A DNA stretch of 64,000 bases from Ambrosia x helenae. Its lineage: Eukaryota > Streptophyta > Magnoliopsida > Asterales > Asteraceae. The stretch covers positions 50,149,453 to 50,213,452 of the forward strand of contig CM061233.1 in NCBI GenBank assembly GCA_030844895.1. Direction: 5' to 3'. Below are positions 11,136 through 22,617 of the stretch, in pieces. The position numbers were made by a program, and so were the translations under genes. Numbering within the stretch: the first letter of the stretch is position 1; each line of letters starts with the position of its first letter. Under the pieces are notes generated by a model. That model made no database searches, had not been told where the DNA came from, and worked only from the letters and a program-made list of their open reading frames with translations.

Positions 11136-13835
11136 TGTGACACCCGGCAAATTCTGGTTAACAACGTTGTCTAGATGAAAGTCTACCTTAGCGAGTCACG
11201 CGCATATTGTACTTAACTGGGTTAGTTAAGTCGTGTTATGGTTCGGGAACTGTTAGTTCAGTATAGAGGATCATCGGATGTTAGTCTAGAGGTTCATTAG
11301 ATGTCAGTCCTTAACCAAGTGTACAAGTGGTGACGATTCGTAGAATCGTCAGAACATAGGGAACATACAAGTCTCGAGTCCCAGGAATTGGTGAACGAGT
11401 GTGAATGTGTTTATTTGCAAGGATGATGTGTTTACAATCATTATGTGACTTGTCGGTATGTGAATATGTGTTAACATATGTTAAAACGGAGTTTAACGCG
11501 CAAAATACACAGAACCAGCCCCTATAGGCGATTAGGGGAGGCTAATCGCCTATAGGGTATGCATTTGGGATCATTTCATGCGATTAGGGGCTACTCGCAT
11601 GTAATAACAGGCGATTAGCCCTAAATGCATGAAATGTCATGCGATTAGCAATGCTAATCGCGTATAGCTGCTGCATAATCGCATGGTACGTGCTGGACGA
11701 CTAAAAACGACTATAAATACAATACTTGACCTCCTAAACTTCATAATATCAACCCTAGTCGTCCCATAACCCTCCCCAACACACACACAACCTCTGGAAC
11801 GTGATTTTGGATCAAAACACAAGGTTTCAAGCTTATTTCATCAATCTATCACAATCTAAGGTGTGATTTTCATCCATGCAATCATTACTAACGTTTTTAA
11901 TAAATCCCTAACGGTCCAGACCTTTTTTAAAATGAATAAGCTTTCTGAAAATCGTTAATAAGTATGGTTAATTGGATTTTAAATAGCATGCATGATGTGT
12001 GTGGGTTTTCAATTAAAAGTTAGGTTTTTGTGATTCAAGATGGATGATTAACATGTTATTAGGTTAGTTTCAGATTAATAATGATGGCATGATGATGAGA
12101 TCTGAGTTATTGTTAATTAGGGTTACGGTTTTGCATGCTAATGTGATGTTTCATGTTATGTGTATTGTCTTTAAGATACATGATTGCATTCAGGGCTGAT
12201 AGATCGAGGTTAAACGAAGGATTTTGATGGAAATATGTTTGATATAGTTGTTTGGATGATATTTGATGTTTACACACGTTCTGGGATTGATTTGAAGTGT
12301 TAAACGCGCGAAAAACCGGAACAGCCATGTTGCAGGCGAGTAGCAACCCTAATCGCCTATACTATAGGCGATTAGGAGGCTAATCGCCTATGTTTCATGC
12401 AATTAGGGGCTAATTGCTAGCATATGCATGCCTTATGAGCTAATTGCTAGCAGATGCATGTCTTATGAGCTAATTGCTAGCAGATGCATGTCTTATGAGC
12501 TAATTGCTAGTAGATGCATGTCTTATGAGCTAATTGCTAGTAGATGCATGTCTTATGAGCTAATTGCTAGTAGATGTATGTCTTATGACCTAATTGCTAG
12601 TAAATGCATGTCTTATGACTTAATTGCCTATGGTATAGGCAATTAGCATTCCTAAATGCCTGTTGACTTTCATAATCGCCTGTACTGCTGCTGTAAGTAT
12701 ATTTTGACATATCGAGACCTGATTTGACACCTAGGAACATGCTAGGAACCCCGTAACATATATAGTGACTTGGTAACATGTGTTCGGACTTATTTACGTG
12801 ATACTTGAACTACGTGCTGTAACTTGTTGGACGTTAACGTATGTTAAGTGTGATTGCATGATTGTATGTTTGAGAGTGTAAGCGTAACACGGGGAGTCTC
12901 GGGTCACCAATGGGATGTCGAGTCTTGTACTATGGGTTAATTTAACAGTCATGGTGTTTTCAAACGAACTTGGTTATGGTCTGGACATCTAGGGACTAAC
13001 TAACCTGCGGGTTATGAGTCTAAGTACTTGTAACTGTCATATGTTAGGTCGCCGCTTTACGGGACTAGCATAGCTTGCTGAGTTTATTCGTATTACGAAG
13101 TAACGCAACCTAAGGTGAGTTTACGGCCCCTCTTTTAACTGGTTTCACTTTTCGGGGGAGAAAACATGTGTTAAAACTTATGTTTGGTAACTATTGTCAT
13201 ACTATGGGTTTCTATGGTTTACTATACGATCTTTGGAAGTCCCGGGGGAAACCATGAATGTGCGGGTTAGCACAACGGGGAAATGTGAATAGCGCTATTG
13301 GGAGTGACCAACCCCGCTCGTCGGCTTGGAGGGCCGGGCGAGTGCATATTGTCTCAAACAGGAACAACAGGTTTACTATTCGGGCACGACATCTGGTTTG
13401 CGAGTTAGTAATGGTTTTCCAATCGTGGTAGTAACAAAACATACGCCTAGCTAGCGTACTTTGCTTTTCGATTTGTTATAGTATGGACAGGTTGATCTTG
13501 GTACTGTGATTACAAAACCTGTAAACTCACCAGCATTTTTGTGCTGACGTAAACTTTTACATGTTTTCTCAGGTCGCTAAGGTAGCACAATGGAACTAGG
13601 GCGCACGCGTCTGCACGGCGTCTAGTTAGGATTGCATGGTTTTCAAACGTTGAACACTTGGTTTATTTTGGATTATGTTTTGAATAAGCTTCCGCTGTAT
13701 TTGGGAAATTTTAAACTATGTTTTTGAAATTGCATATGTTCATTTAGACTTGTTTATTGTGATCGTTGGTTTGGATCCTGGTTTGTCATGCGCCTCGCGG
13801 TAAAAACTTCGCAAGTGGATTTTGAGGGTGTGACA
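11136..13835 (+). repeat. 3' LTR of the Ty3 chromovirus
   Basis: This is the partner of 623-3307, with scattered substitutions and a TATA box at 11712-11719. It differs by a short extra segment around 12348-12365 that creates a palindrome (TAATCGCCTATA / TATAGGCGATTA) absent from the 5' LTR. It ends TGTGACA at 13835, followed by target duplication AAATC. Confidence 0.95.
12428..12637 (+). repeat. 30-bp minisatellite in the 3' LTR (7 copies)
   Basis: The array has the same seven units as 1901-2110. The first unit has one substitution (GCCTTATG instead of GTCTTATG). Equal copy number in both LTRs fits a young insertion copied from one template. Confidence 0.88.
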
Positions 13836-13840
13836 AAATC

Positions 13841-14560
13841 CCTTTACAGAAACCACAACATTGCCAAATCAATCACCAACCCAAAGAACATCTGCTGGTT
13901 CTTTGCACACAGAATTGAATGTTCCAATAACAACTTCCATTATACCCTATCAAGGACAAACAGATGTTACACCACATTATTTAGAACCATTGGCTGCTAA
14001 ATATCCTCTTGAGATATTAATAATCAAACATGAGATAGAATCTTTCTACTTAACAGAGGATCCTTCATCATTAAGCTTCTCATCTATTGAAGGTTTCGAG
14101 AAACCTATGACTGTCGATCAGTATTTGGATATAAAACGACAACAGACTGAAAACAGTATCAGAGAACAATGCAAAGACAAAGATAACATGACTGCTCATG
14201 GAATCCAGCAAACATAACTTCAAAAGCTTATCAAAATACAAGAATTCTCAAGAGAATTTCATGAAAGAATGACAACTTCTAAAATAGAGAGAAATTTAAG
14301 AAAAGAATTCCTAGATCATCTTTTAAATCTCAAGTTTTACAACGTCAAAGAAAGACAATTTGTTGGTTGGTCTTCTGAAGAAATCAGGGCTCAAATATAC
14401 AAAATTGAAGACGCTTAAAGACGGTAAGAATCAGAAAAGAAATCCAACTGACTCGAAGAAAGACAAAGAAAGTGAATCTAAAACAACTTTAAAATTCAAG
14501 AGAATGAGACAAGAGTTAGTTGCGGCAAAATACAGTGAAATAAAATATGTTGCCAGATAG
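13841..14560 (+). pseudogene. Unrecognised ORF, 3' part, with stop and frameshift
   Basis: This continues the frame of 19-622 across the 13.2-kb element. It is open to a TAA at 14215-14217. The same frame then stays coding-like to 14418, and a different frame carries a Lys/Glu-rich end to a TAG at 14558-14560. That implies one nonsense mutation and one frameshift near 14400. The protein has a GQTDV...YPLEILIIKHEIESF region, then helical charged sequence and a basic C-terminal tail. No known domain is recognisable. It ends 7 bp before the LTR at 14568. Confidence 0.5.
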
Positions 14561-14567
14561 TCTAAAT

Positions 14568-15344
14568 TGTAGTACATGCACCGTGTACAAATCCAAACGA
14601 AAATAATATAAAATACAACATAAAATGATTCAAACCGAAGTCTTCAACAAGAGTTTGAATTGCGTCTTCTTATAAGAATTTTGCATAGTCTTCAATGAAA
14701 ATGAAACCTTGAACCATGTCTTTTGTACGATCATTCTTGGCTGCAAAATAAACAAACATAATGTTGACGGTTGAGGCTGAGGCACGTGTTCAACACGCTT
14801 CCCTTAAAACAGATTTCACGCCTCTACTAAAGACAACGCGTTTGTCTCCCAGGGTACAACAGCCGAAGCAGTCTGTACTGCCGGAGAAGGCCACGCACCC
14901 GAGGTTACACCGAATAAATTAGTGTGTTGAAACATTGAGAGGTGAAGATGATGTATAGAGAGTACTCCTCTCTTTATTTAGTGAGACAAAGAAATATACA
15001 AAGGTTTCTTTGCTTGAAATTATTTTGAGTAATACACAAAGTATTTCTCTTGTTCAACTCTCTTCTCTTCTTTGTATCTAAGACTTCTCAGAACAAAAAA
15101 TAAGGCACACAAACCTCATCCTTTTATGCAAGAAATGTAGACATATGAAGAGACTAAATTAATTCATCAATTATTAAATAATAATTGTCATGATAATTAG
15201 AGACATAAAGTCTCTCATTTATCAACATTTAACAAGAGTTTAATCTTCATTAGTGTCATGAAATAAAGGACTCAACCCAAGAGTCTCCTTAATAATTTCA
15301 CTAAATAGCAATTAAATTCCATTCATCATTCTAAAATTCCAACA
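14568..15344 (-). repeat. LTR (3' on the minus strand) of the non-coding element
   Basis: 777 bp, about a dozen differences by eye from 19926-20702. The ends are TG...CA on the minus strand (TGTTGGAATT to TACTACA). Confidence 0.9.
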
Positions 15345-15362
15345 ATCCCCCACATGAATGGA
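15345..15362 (-). other. Polypurine tract of the non-coding element
   Basis: On the minus strand CATTCATGTGGGGGAT abuts the LTR start TGTTGG. This is the usual form in plant Ty1/copia elements and gives the orientation. Confidence 0.7.
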
Positions 15363-18300
15363 GATTGATCAAAACACACAAAATTTTCAATGCAACCTTG
15401 ACAGTTAAGTATTGCAGGATAGGTAGGTATTAACTTTGAACCTTCCTTTGTGAAGCATACTTAATCTCCTAGCGATTTGTAGACGCGATGTCCTTGAACA
15501 AACCCCTATTTGTGTAGACGACAATACACTTCACACAATACTCTCCTTAGTCGGACCATCCCTTCATCTTCGTGTCCAATAATGGTCCTGGAACACTATC
15601 CTGGTTCTGCGAGAGCTCTAGGAATTGTGCCCCCAATTCCATTTGAAGCGACCACACTTCTCTCTAACATAGGTGATTTTCCTCAAACCATTAAAAGCAT
15701 TATGGTTACCGTGATTTACCCACATCATTTACCATATATTATGCTTAGCCTCACAATTTGTCACTGAATGTCAAAGGAATGGACAAGGACATATTAAAAC
15801 ACCCTTTTATAGTTTAGGGGGATATATATAACCATATATACTAGCTTACACATAGTAGCCATGCCCCCATAGTGACCACCCTTAGGCAAGTGAATTAGTT
15901 GTCCTATTGAACTTAGATCTTGGGATCTCCAGTTAACTAAGGTAGGTTTCCTTCACATGCCTTATTTCAATGGGCTTTAGTCTCATTCCACAACTTGGTC
16001 TCTGATCAACCCTTAGGTTGTTGGATCCATAACATTATCTTTGACTTCATCAAGTCACTACTTGATAATTTTGCAATTGAGATCAATTGTACTAACGTGT
16101 TATTGACTCGTAAGTCGTTCATGCCTTATTGTCAACTTGTAAGACTATAACTCATGATCTAAACATTTATCTAGTTATAATGTCTTCTTTTTAGACTAAA
16201 ACAAATCTTATTTCAATATGAACATGTATTCATTATGCATATGGCCGGTATGCTCAATCATCAGTCATTAATAGCAAACCGGTTGGCATCTGAGTCTAAT
16301 CAATCAGATTATCAAGTTGGCATTTGAGTCTAATCAACTAGATGGCTCGCTACAACCATAACCTTTATTACCAACTTTTAACTTCATATGATCAAATGCA
16401 AGTTATCCCCCACATTTAAGCATTATTGGATTGAAATAATCCAACACAAGATAAAAGTAAAGAAAGGTCATCTTTTTACATGGATTGAGAGACTCCCCAA
16501 ACACCATTTATACAAACCTATGGTTGTTTGTTGAATGTATCTCTCCCCCACATTACTTGCACTTTGATCAAGTTTAAGTGATACTACTCACGATGACTAC
16601 TAGATACCTTGATTAGATAACAAATATCTACATCTTTGTGCCAGTCTAGTCATTCGAGTATACTGTTCACCTCATATTCCACTTGTGCACAAGAGGTTTT
16701 AAAGCTAAACAAGGCAACATATGCCTTAGCGTGAGATGCCAACACTTTTGCGTGTATGTGTTCTCCTCACTATCCATTAGACTGAAGGAAGTTATATATT
16801 TTTAGTGTTTGTTAGACACCAAATTCATTCTCGTGCCACTTGTAATTTGAATGTTTAAAGTTAATTTAATCTCTACCGAGCATATAAATTAACATGTACT
16901 AGTCTAGCATGCTTTATACTACAATACTCTAGCATGTGAACAGAAGATGCATCATTCTGATTCTTCACAGCCTTAAGAGATATACGCATTATCTCTTACC
17001 AACATTCATTCTTATTTTATACATGACCATGAGATTTTTTTTCATATAGTCTCATATGTATGTTACATAAACATGCATTTTCCATTATTCAGTCTAAGAA
17101 TATAACATTTTTGCCTTTGATCTCAAAGGCTTCACCATTAACTTATAAGTACTTGACTATTAGTCTTATCTCGAGTAACTTTGGTGAACACATTCATCAC
17201 CCACAAAAGGTATGAATAGTGTAAGTGTACAATTACTTTTATGTTGATATGAAATCACTTAGATTCACACTCAACAAAACAACTTCAAAAATGCGTCTTT
17301 AAGTGAAATGCCTTGTTGTTTTCTTTTAAATCTATATATATTTAGGACACTCTCCCAATTTTAAAGTCAAAACATTTACATACTTCCAACAACTTGAAAG
17401 TGGTAGTCATATCAACATGTCCTCCATTTCCAATCGTAAATCTTTTGGAACAAATCTTTCTTGATTCATTAAAGATTGGTATTAACATAAATTTCTTCCA
17501 TATGTTAAAATTCACCCTTGCGAATTCTTACGACAATCTTTAATTAAATATATCGATATCTAACATACTTGTGTATTTCATCTCAATACACTCACCACTT
17601 TCTTTCATGATTCTCTCATGATGTGGTTAGACATTTAATGTCTCGTCTCCAACTTTTAGTCAATGCAACAACTCTTAAGTTGTTTATGTCCAATTCTTTC
17701 CGTATACTATCCGTTTATAACAATGTTCTTTAACATTGTATATTTGACGTTATAGTTATTTATTAAAAAAAATAGCATTTCATACGTCACAAACCTTACG
17801 GATTTATTTCTTTGTAAATAAATATTGCATGTGTTATCCGAAGATGTTGAACACAAAACAATAAATAATATACATTCGAAACTAAATAATAAAGTGCAAA
17901 ACACTTTTAAAAGTTTAAATGGATAAGTAGACATATCTACACATCAAATCTCATAGTGTTATCATCTTCAACACTTTTATCATCCGATCAAATTCATCAC
18001 AACAATATCGTCTTGCAATGTGTCTTGAGAACGCTATGCACTTATAAGTATAAGTTCCTCATTTGATCGTGAAATTCTAAAGTTGGACAGTCACAAATCT
18101 GTTCAAAAGAACACCAAGTCGTTAAAAAGACTACAATTAAGTAGTAAAGCTTGAACAATTGATCTTGTTCACAACAACACCAAGTTGTTTTCCACCATAT
18201 AGTGTCAACAAGAACCCTACTTTGGTTCAACATATGCTACATCTAGCAAAAGTAACGAACCGTTTGAATTATCAAAACTATGCAAAACTTGTTTTAAAAT

Positions 18301-18420
18301 CATTCTAAAACATTTTCTTAGTTATGCAATATATTATATTTATAATATCAATACGGGTTTACGAAACCGTATACCAAAACCCAAAATAGCAAACTTTTTA
18401 TATGGTTTCAGTTTACTACA
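15363..18420. other. Non-coding internal region
   Basis: This is about 3 kb of AT-rich sequence with no ORF that resembles gag or pol on either strand. The short ORFs here (for example 17707-17934 and 18042-18233 on the minus strand) are low-complexity and carry no recognisable motif. It may be heavily decayed internal sequence of a former copia element. Confidence 0.6.
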
Positions 18421-18459
18421 CATGTACTATAACTGTTTCAAACACACATGAAAAAAAAT

Positions 18460-19600
18460 CATGTTATAACGCGCACGTTATAAAATTGGATGTTTACATA
18501 AAACCTTTTCCAATGATATAGTTCATAAAAGAATCAATTTCTAATGAACATAATAGAAAAATAAAATGTTTACATAAAACATTTTGTTTTTCAAATAAAA
18601 CATTTCTAACAAACATGTTAGAACTTAAATGATCATAACGCGCACGTTAGAGTCATTTTTTTACATGAAATATTTCCAAATATTTCGTTTTATAAAATAA
18701 ATCGTATCTAAACTCGTATCAGTGATAAAAAATTTCTAACACACATGTTAGAAAACTAAAACGAATTCTAACTCACACATTTAGAAGTAGTAAAACTTCA
18801 ATACAAAATATCTTAAACACGTGTGTGGTTCAAAAGTTAAACCATTTCTAACACACCTGTTAGAAAATAAACTATTACCATCCCATTTTAAAAACTGACG
18901 GTTTTCATAAACCGTTTCTAACACACATGTTAGAAGACAAATGATTACAAAAATCATTCTTGAAGTTGAAGGTTCTATAAACCATTTCAAACATACTACA
19001 TAGCAATAAACGATTACAAAAATCATTATAAAACTTATCAATAAATCAGTTCTAACACGCTCGTTAGAAATAAACGATTACACAATCGTTACGAACTTGA
19101 CAATTTATATACAATAAACAAATTCTAACACCATCGTTAGAAGTAAATGATTACAAAAATCATTATCATGCTTATTGATTTATATTAAAAAAAAACATTT
19201 TCCAACACACTTGTTAGACATCATCGATTACAAAAATCGTTATAACACATATTAGTTTGCATAAAATAAACCGGTTCTAACACGCTTGTTAGAAATAAAT
19301 GATTACAAAAATCATTATAAGCCTTTTTAGTTTATCAAAATAAACTATTTCCAACACCCATTATAAGAAACGGGACGTTTAGACAAACTTTTCAAATCAA
19401 TATATTTTTTCTAATATAATCATTTCTAACGTACATGTTAAGAAATGAAACGTTTACAAAAAATGTATTGATTATAAAATAAACAAAGTCCTGCGCGAAC
19501 GTTATGGAATTCACCGTTTACAAAAAACGTATGGTTTACACCAATAAACCTGGTCTAACATACATGTTAGAAAAATAACGATTAAAATCGTTATAAAACC
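18460..19600. repeat. Array of covarying hairpins, ~70-76-bp period
   Basis: About fifteen units each hold an inverted repeat of the form TTCTAACACnCnTGTTAGAA (clear copies at 18604, 18734, 18846, 18916, 19050, 19123, 19199, 19275, 19424, 19553). Most also hold a second hairpin of the form AACGATTACAAAAATCGTT (near 18940, 19007, 19073, 19145, 19217, 19297 and 19580). Stem bases change on both sides in step: AATGATT pairs with AATCATT, AACGATT with AATCGTT, and TTATAACG with CGTTATAA. The array lies within the non-coding LTR element. Confidence 0.85.
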
Positions 19601-19925
19601 AAATGGTTGAGTCAAAATACCATTTGTTTTGTATCACGGTGTAGGATTTAATATTATACCAAAATCTTTATAAATCCAAACCCAATAAATTGTACTACAT
19701 ACATATTTCCCAAAAAAAAAAACATTTACAAGATTATACAAAAATCTCTAAAAAAAAAATATTTTTTTAACCATTTCGTGAACCCAAAATCCTTATGAAT
19801 AAGGTTTTAAGATTGTAGCAACAATCTCACAAAATCTGTTTTAAGATTGTAGGACATGGGTCACGATTTTATTAAAATGATATTAATAAAATAATAAAGA
19901 TACACTCTTTATACATTTGGGAAAT

Positions 19926-20702
19926 TGTAGTACATGCACCGTGTACAAATCGAAACGAAAATAATATAAAATACAACATAAAATGATTCAAACCGAAGTC
20001 TTCAGCAAGAGTTTGAATTGCGTCTTCTTATAAGAATCTTTGCATAGTCTTCAATGAAAATGAAACCTTGAACCATGTCTTTTGTACGATCATTCTTGGC
20101 TGCAAAATAAACAAACATAATGTTGATGGTTGAGGCTGAGGCACGTGTTCAACACGCTTCCCTTAAAACAGATTTCGCGCCTCTACTAAAGACAACGCGT
20201 CTGTCTCCCAGGGTACAACAGCCGAAGCAGTCTGTACTGCCGGAGAAGGCCACGCACCCGAGGTTACACCGGATAAATTAGTGTGTTGAAACATTGAGAG
20301 GTGAAGATGATGTATAGAGAGTACTCCTCTCTTTATTTAGTGAGACAAAGAAATATACAAAGGTTTCTTTGCTTGAAATTATTTTGAGTAATACACAAAG
20401 TATTTCTCTTGTTCAACTCTCTTCTCTTCTTTGTATCTAAGACTTCTCAGAACAAAAAATAAGGCACACAAACCTCATCTTTTATGCAAGAAATGTAGAC
20501 ATATGAAGAGACTAAATTAATTCATTAATTATTAAATAATAATTGTCATGATAATTAGAGACATAAAGTCTCTCATTTATCAACATTTAACAAGAGTTTA
20601 ATCTTCATTAGTGTCATGAAATAAAGGACTCAACTCAAGAGTCTCCTTAATAATTTAACTAAATAGCAATTAAATTCCATTCATCATTCTAAAATTCCAA
20701 CA
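19926..20702 (-). repeat. LTR (5' on the minus strand) of the non-coding element
   Basis: 777 bp, partner of 14568-15344 with equal length and near identity. The flank at 20703 starts a new sequence context. Confidence 0.9.
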
Positions 20703-21102
20703 ATATTAAATGAAACGGGAGAGCTTTGAATATAATACAAACATTCACTTTCAACCTTTTGAATAAAAAAATGTTTTGCTAAGAGTTGTTTCTTGAGTGT
20801 ACTTTGAGAATTTGAAATACTTGTAATGTACTTGATAAGAGTTCAATATTAAAAACATCTGAAGACTAATTAAATGGCAAATATTTACTTCAATAAACAA
20901 ACTTTACAAACAAAACACTAAAGGGTTTAGTAAAAAACTAATGATAATAATATTGATATTACAAACTTCAAGTAAAAGAAAGGATGACTTCAAATTAATT
21001 GGCAAGTTTTAAAATATTAATATCTTATGGTAAAACCGCATACACATGCTTCACGTTTAAACATGCCCAAAAATAAAACTTACTAAAGTTTCATACAACT
21101 TG
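20703..21102. other. Intergenic, AT-rich
   Basis: No ORF, repeat or RNA gene is recognisable. It is the 3' flank of the RPA1-like pseudogene and could contain its 3' untranslated region. Confidence 0.5.
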
Positions 21103-22407
21103 TTACTCCATAACTACATAATTTTTCATCCTAGATAATCTTCTCCGGGTTCTTTTGGCAGTAGACGATAGGTCATCAACAATTGAAAAATCAGTATCTT
21201 CAATACTCCTTTTTCCATTGGGGCTTGTAGCACAATCCTTTAAAGCTTCATCGACGAAAGAGTCGGTAGCAATACAAAAAACATCCTTGAAAAAATAACA
21301 AAAAAACTACTGAACTATTAAAATGAAGAAAACAAACTCGACGGATAGATTAAATAAGTTTTAAAAATGTTTACTCACCTTTGACAACATTTGGAAAGCA
21401 CCATCAGAAGTTTCATTAAGATTAACACACTCGTATTCACCATCATCCTGACTAACCTAATAAGTAACCAAACAAAAAAAAATATAAAGAAAATAATAAC
21501 AATGAACTTCAAAATCTTTTTAAAATTTCAAATTTAAGAACACAAGCGAAAAGTAATAAATACCTCTCCAGCATTATCATATTCATAATCAATGCCCATA
21601 ACCAAGTCAGCAATTACTGTAGGATCATCACATATCTTCTGAACAGTTTACACACGGTATTTATATTTAAGATTGTATTCTGAAACTTCAATTTTGAAAG
21701 CCAAAAAATTATCTAGCAGTCGAAATAACTCTTAGGGAAAGCCTTCACTATCCTCAAGCTTCAACTGTTTTTCCCTTAAATCACTCGCAGATGAACCAAC
21801 AATACTGGACACATCTCTATCAAACAACATAAAGGACACATTGCCAGTCTTATCTTGAACTCTCACTTGAACCTTAAACCTGAAATAAATACCTTCCAAT
21901 AAGTTAAGAGTAATGTTGAAAAAATGTAAATAAACATTTTATCTTACTTTGTTGAGATAGATTTACATTCACAATCGCATTTAGGACAAACAAAAGCTGT
22001 AACAGGCAAATCTAGAATTTCTTCAGAAACTTTTGCAGCAGTTTGTAAGTACTCTGATTTAGTTTGCACCTTCCTGAAACATTTCTTACAAGCAACATTG
22101 AACCAACCAAAACTTTGTTGCACAACTTTTATAGTCCCAACCACAACACAACACATTACCTACAATCCAACAATATATTGATCATCGTCTTGAGCAGAAT
22201 ATAAAAAAACAAATTAAATATAACAAAGAAATAAACAAATAAGGAATTTACTAAAAAAATATTGACGCCGTTTCTATGTCGCTAAGCTCGTCTACATCTT
22301 TCTTTGGAATTGAAACAACGAATTCTTGATGCAATGAGTAAGCAGAATCAGAGGAACGTATTGATAGGGAAGTACAACCAGATTCTTGAGCTTGCTTCTT
22401 AAGAAGA
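21103..22407 (-). pseudogene. RPA1-like pseudogene (replication protein A large subunit, C-terminal OB fold)
   Basis: Five exons with consensus splice sites can be read on the minus strand: 22407-22252, 22159-21948, 21879-21564, 21456-21379 and 21285-21103. Exon 2 encodes GTIKVVQQSFGWFNVACKKC and the second pair of a C4 zinc motif, FVCPKCDC. Exon 3 encodes VRVQDKTGNVSFMLFDRDV. Both are typical of the Rep_fac-A C-terminal domain that binds single-stranded DNA. The last exon ends in a basic KRTRRRLSRMKN tail and TAA (21103-21105). Exon 3 has two in-frame TAA codons (after GFP and after KYRV), so the copy is dead. N-terminal domains are missing. The upstream sequence is degraded (22408-22617) and cut by an LTR at 22618. 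RPA1-like genes are often multiplied or carried by Helitrons in plants; no Helitron end was found. Confidence 0.82.
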
Positions 22408-22617
22408 CTGAAAAATGCAAAAAACAATGAACAAAAAAAATGACCTCAAAAGTATGAGCCAAAAAATTTTAGAAAAATTACTCTTTTCTGTAAAAAATTG
22501 TTCTAAATATTGTACCTCCTCCTTAATTGGTTAACTTCATAAATTTTTACGATAAAAAACAGTCGACTTCCATACTTGTCTCTTTATACGGAAATTTGTT
22601 CTATATATAACAATATA
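22408..22617 (-). pseudogene. Degraded upstream exon of the RPA1-like pseudogene
   Basis: On the minus strand a KIYEVNQLRR-like segment (near 22500-22540) ends at a GTACAAT donor-like site, and a pyrimidine-rich acceptor precedes the exon at 22407. Upstream frames are broken and the LTR at 22618 truncates the gene. Confidence 0.4.

Larger units (their letters stand above)
623..13835 (+). mobile_element. Ty3 chromovirus (Tekay/Del-like) LTR retrotransposon, full length
   Basis: The element starts TGTGACACC and ends GTGTGACA. It is flanked by a perfect 5-bp target duplication AAATC (618-622 and 13836-13840). The order is LTR, tRNA-iMet PBS, gag with CCHC fingers, protease, RT, RNase H, integrase, chromodomain-like tail, polypurine tract, LTR. 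The two LTRs (2685 and 2700 bp) are nearly identical by eye, which implies recent insertion. The pol order and C-terminal chromodomain identify a Ty3 chromovirus. The Tekay/Del lineage is inferred from the very long LTRs and the tail. It is now disabled: a solo LTR of another family splits the protease region, and RT contains an in-frame TAG. It landed inside the unrecognised ORF (19-622 / 13841-14560). Confidence 0.93.
14568..20702 (-). mobile_element. Non-coding LTR element with 777-bp LTRs
   Basis: Two 777-bp direct repeats (14568-15344 and 19926-20702) enclose about 4.6 kb without any supportable coding sequence. On the minus strand the internal end reads ATTCATGTGGGGGAT, a typical plant copia polypurine tract, followed directly by the LTR start TGTTGGAATT. 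The LTR ends TACTACA. This sets the orientation as minus. No tRNA-iMet PBS is visible next to 19925 (the sequence there is ATTTCCCAAATG on the minus strand). I see no matching target duplication (TAAAT left, ATATT right). It is best described as a LARD-like, non-autonomous relative of a copia element. Confidence 0.75.

Noticed and set aside
15510..15767. 85-aa ORF
   Set aside because: No motif support and located in the non-coding interior of a minus-strand element.
18460..19600. CRISPR array
   Set aside because: Units are degenerate, spacers repeat as a second hairpin, and the context is a plant LTR element.
20703..22617. Helitron carrying the RPA1-like fragment
   Set aside because: No convincing 5' TC end or 3' hairpin with CTRR could be located; kept only as a hypothesis.
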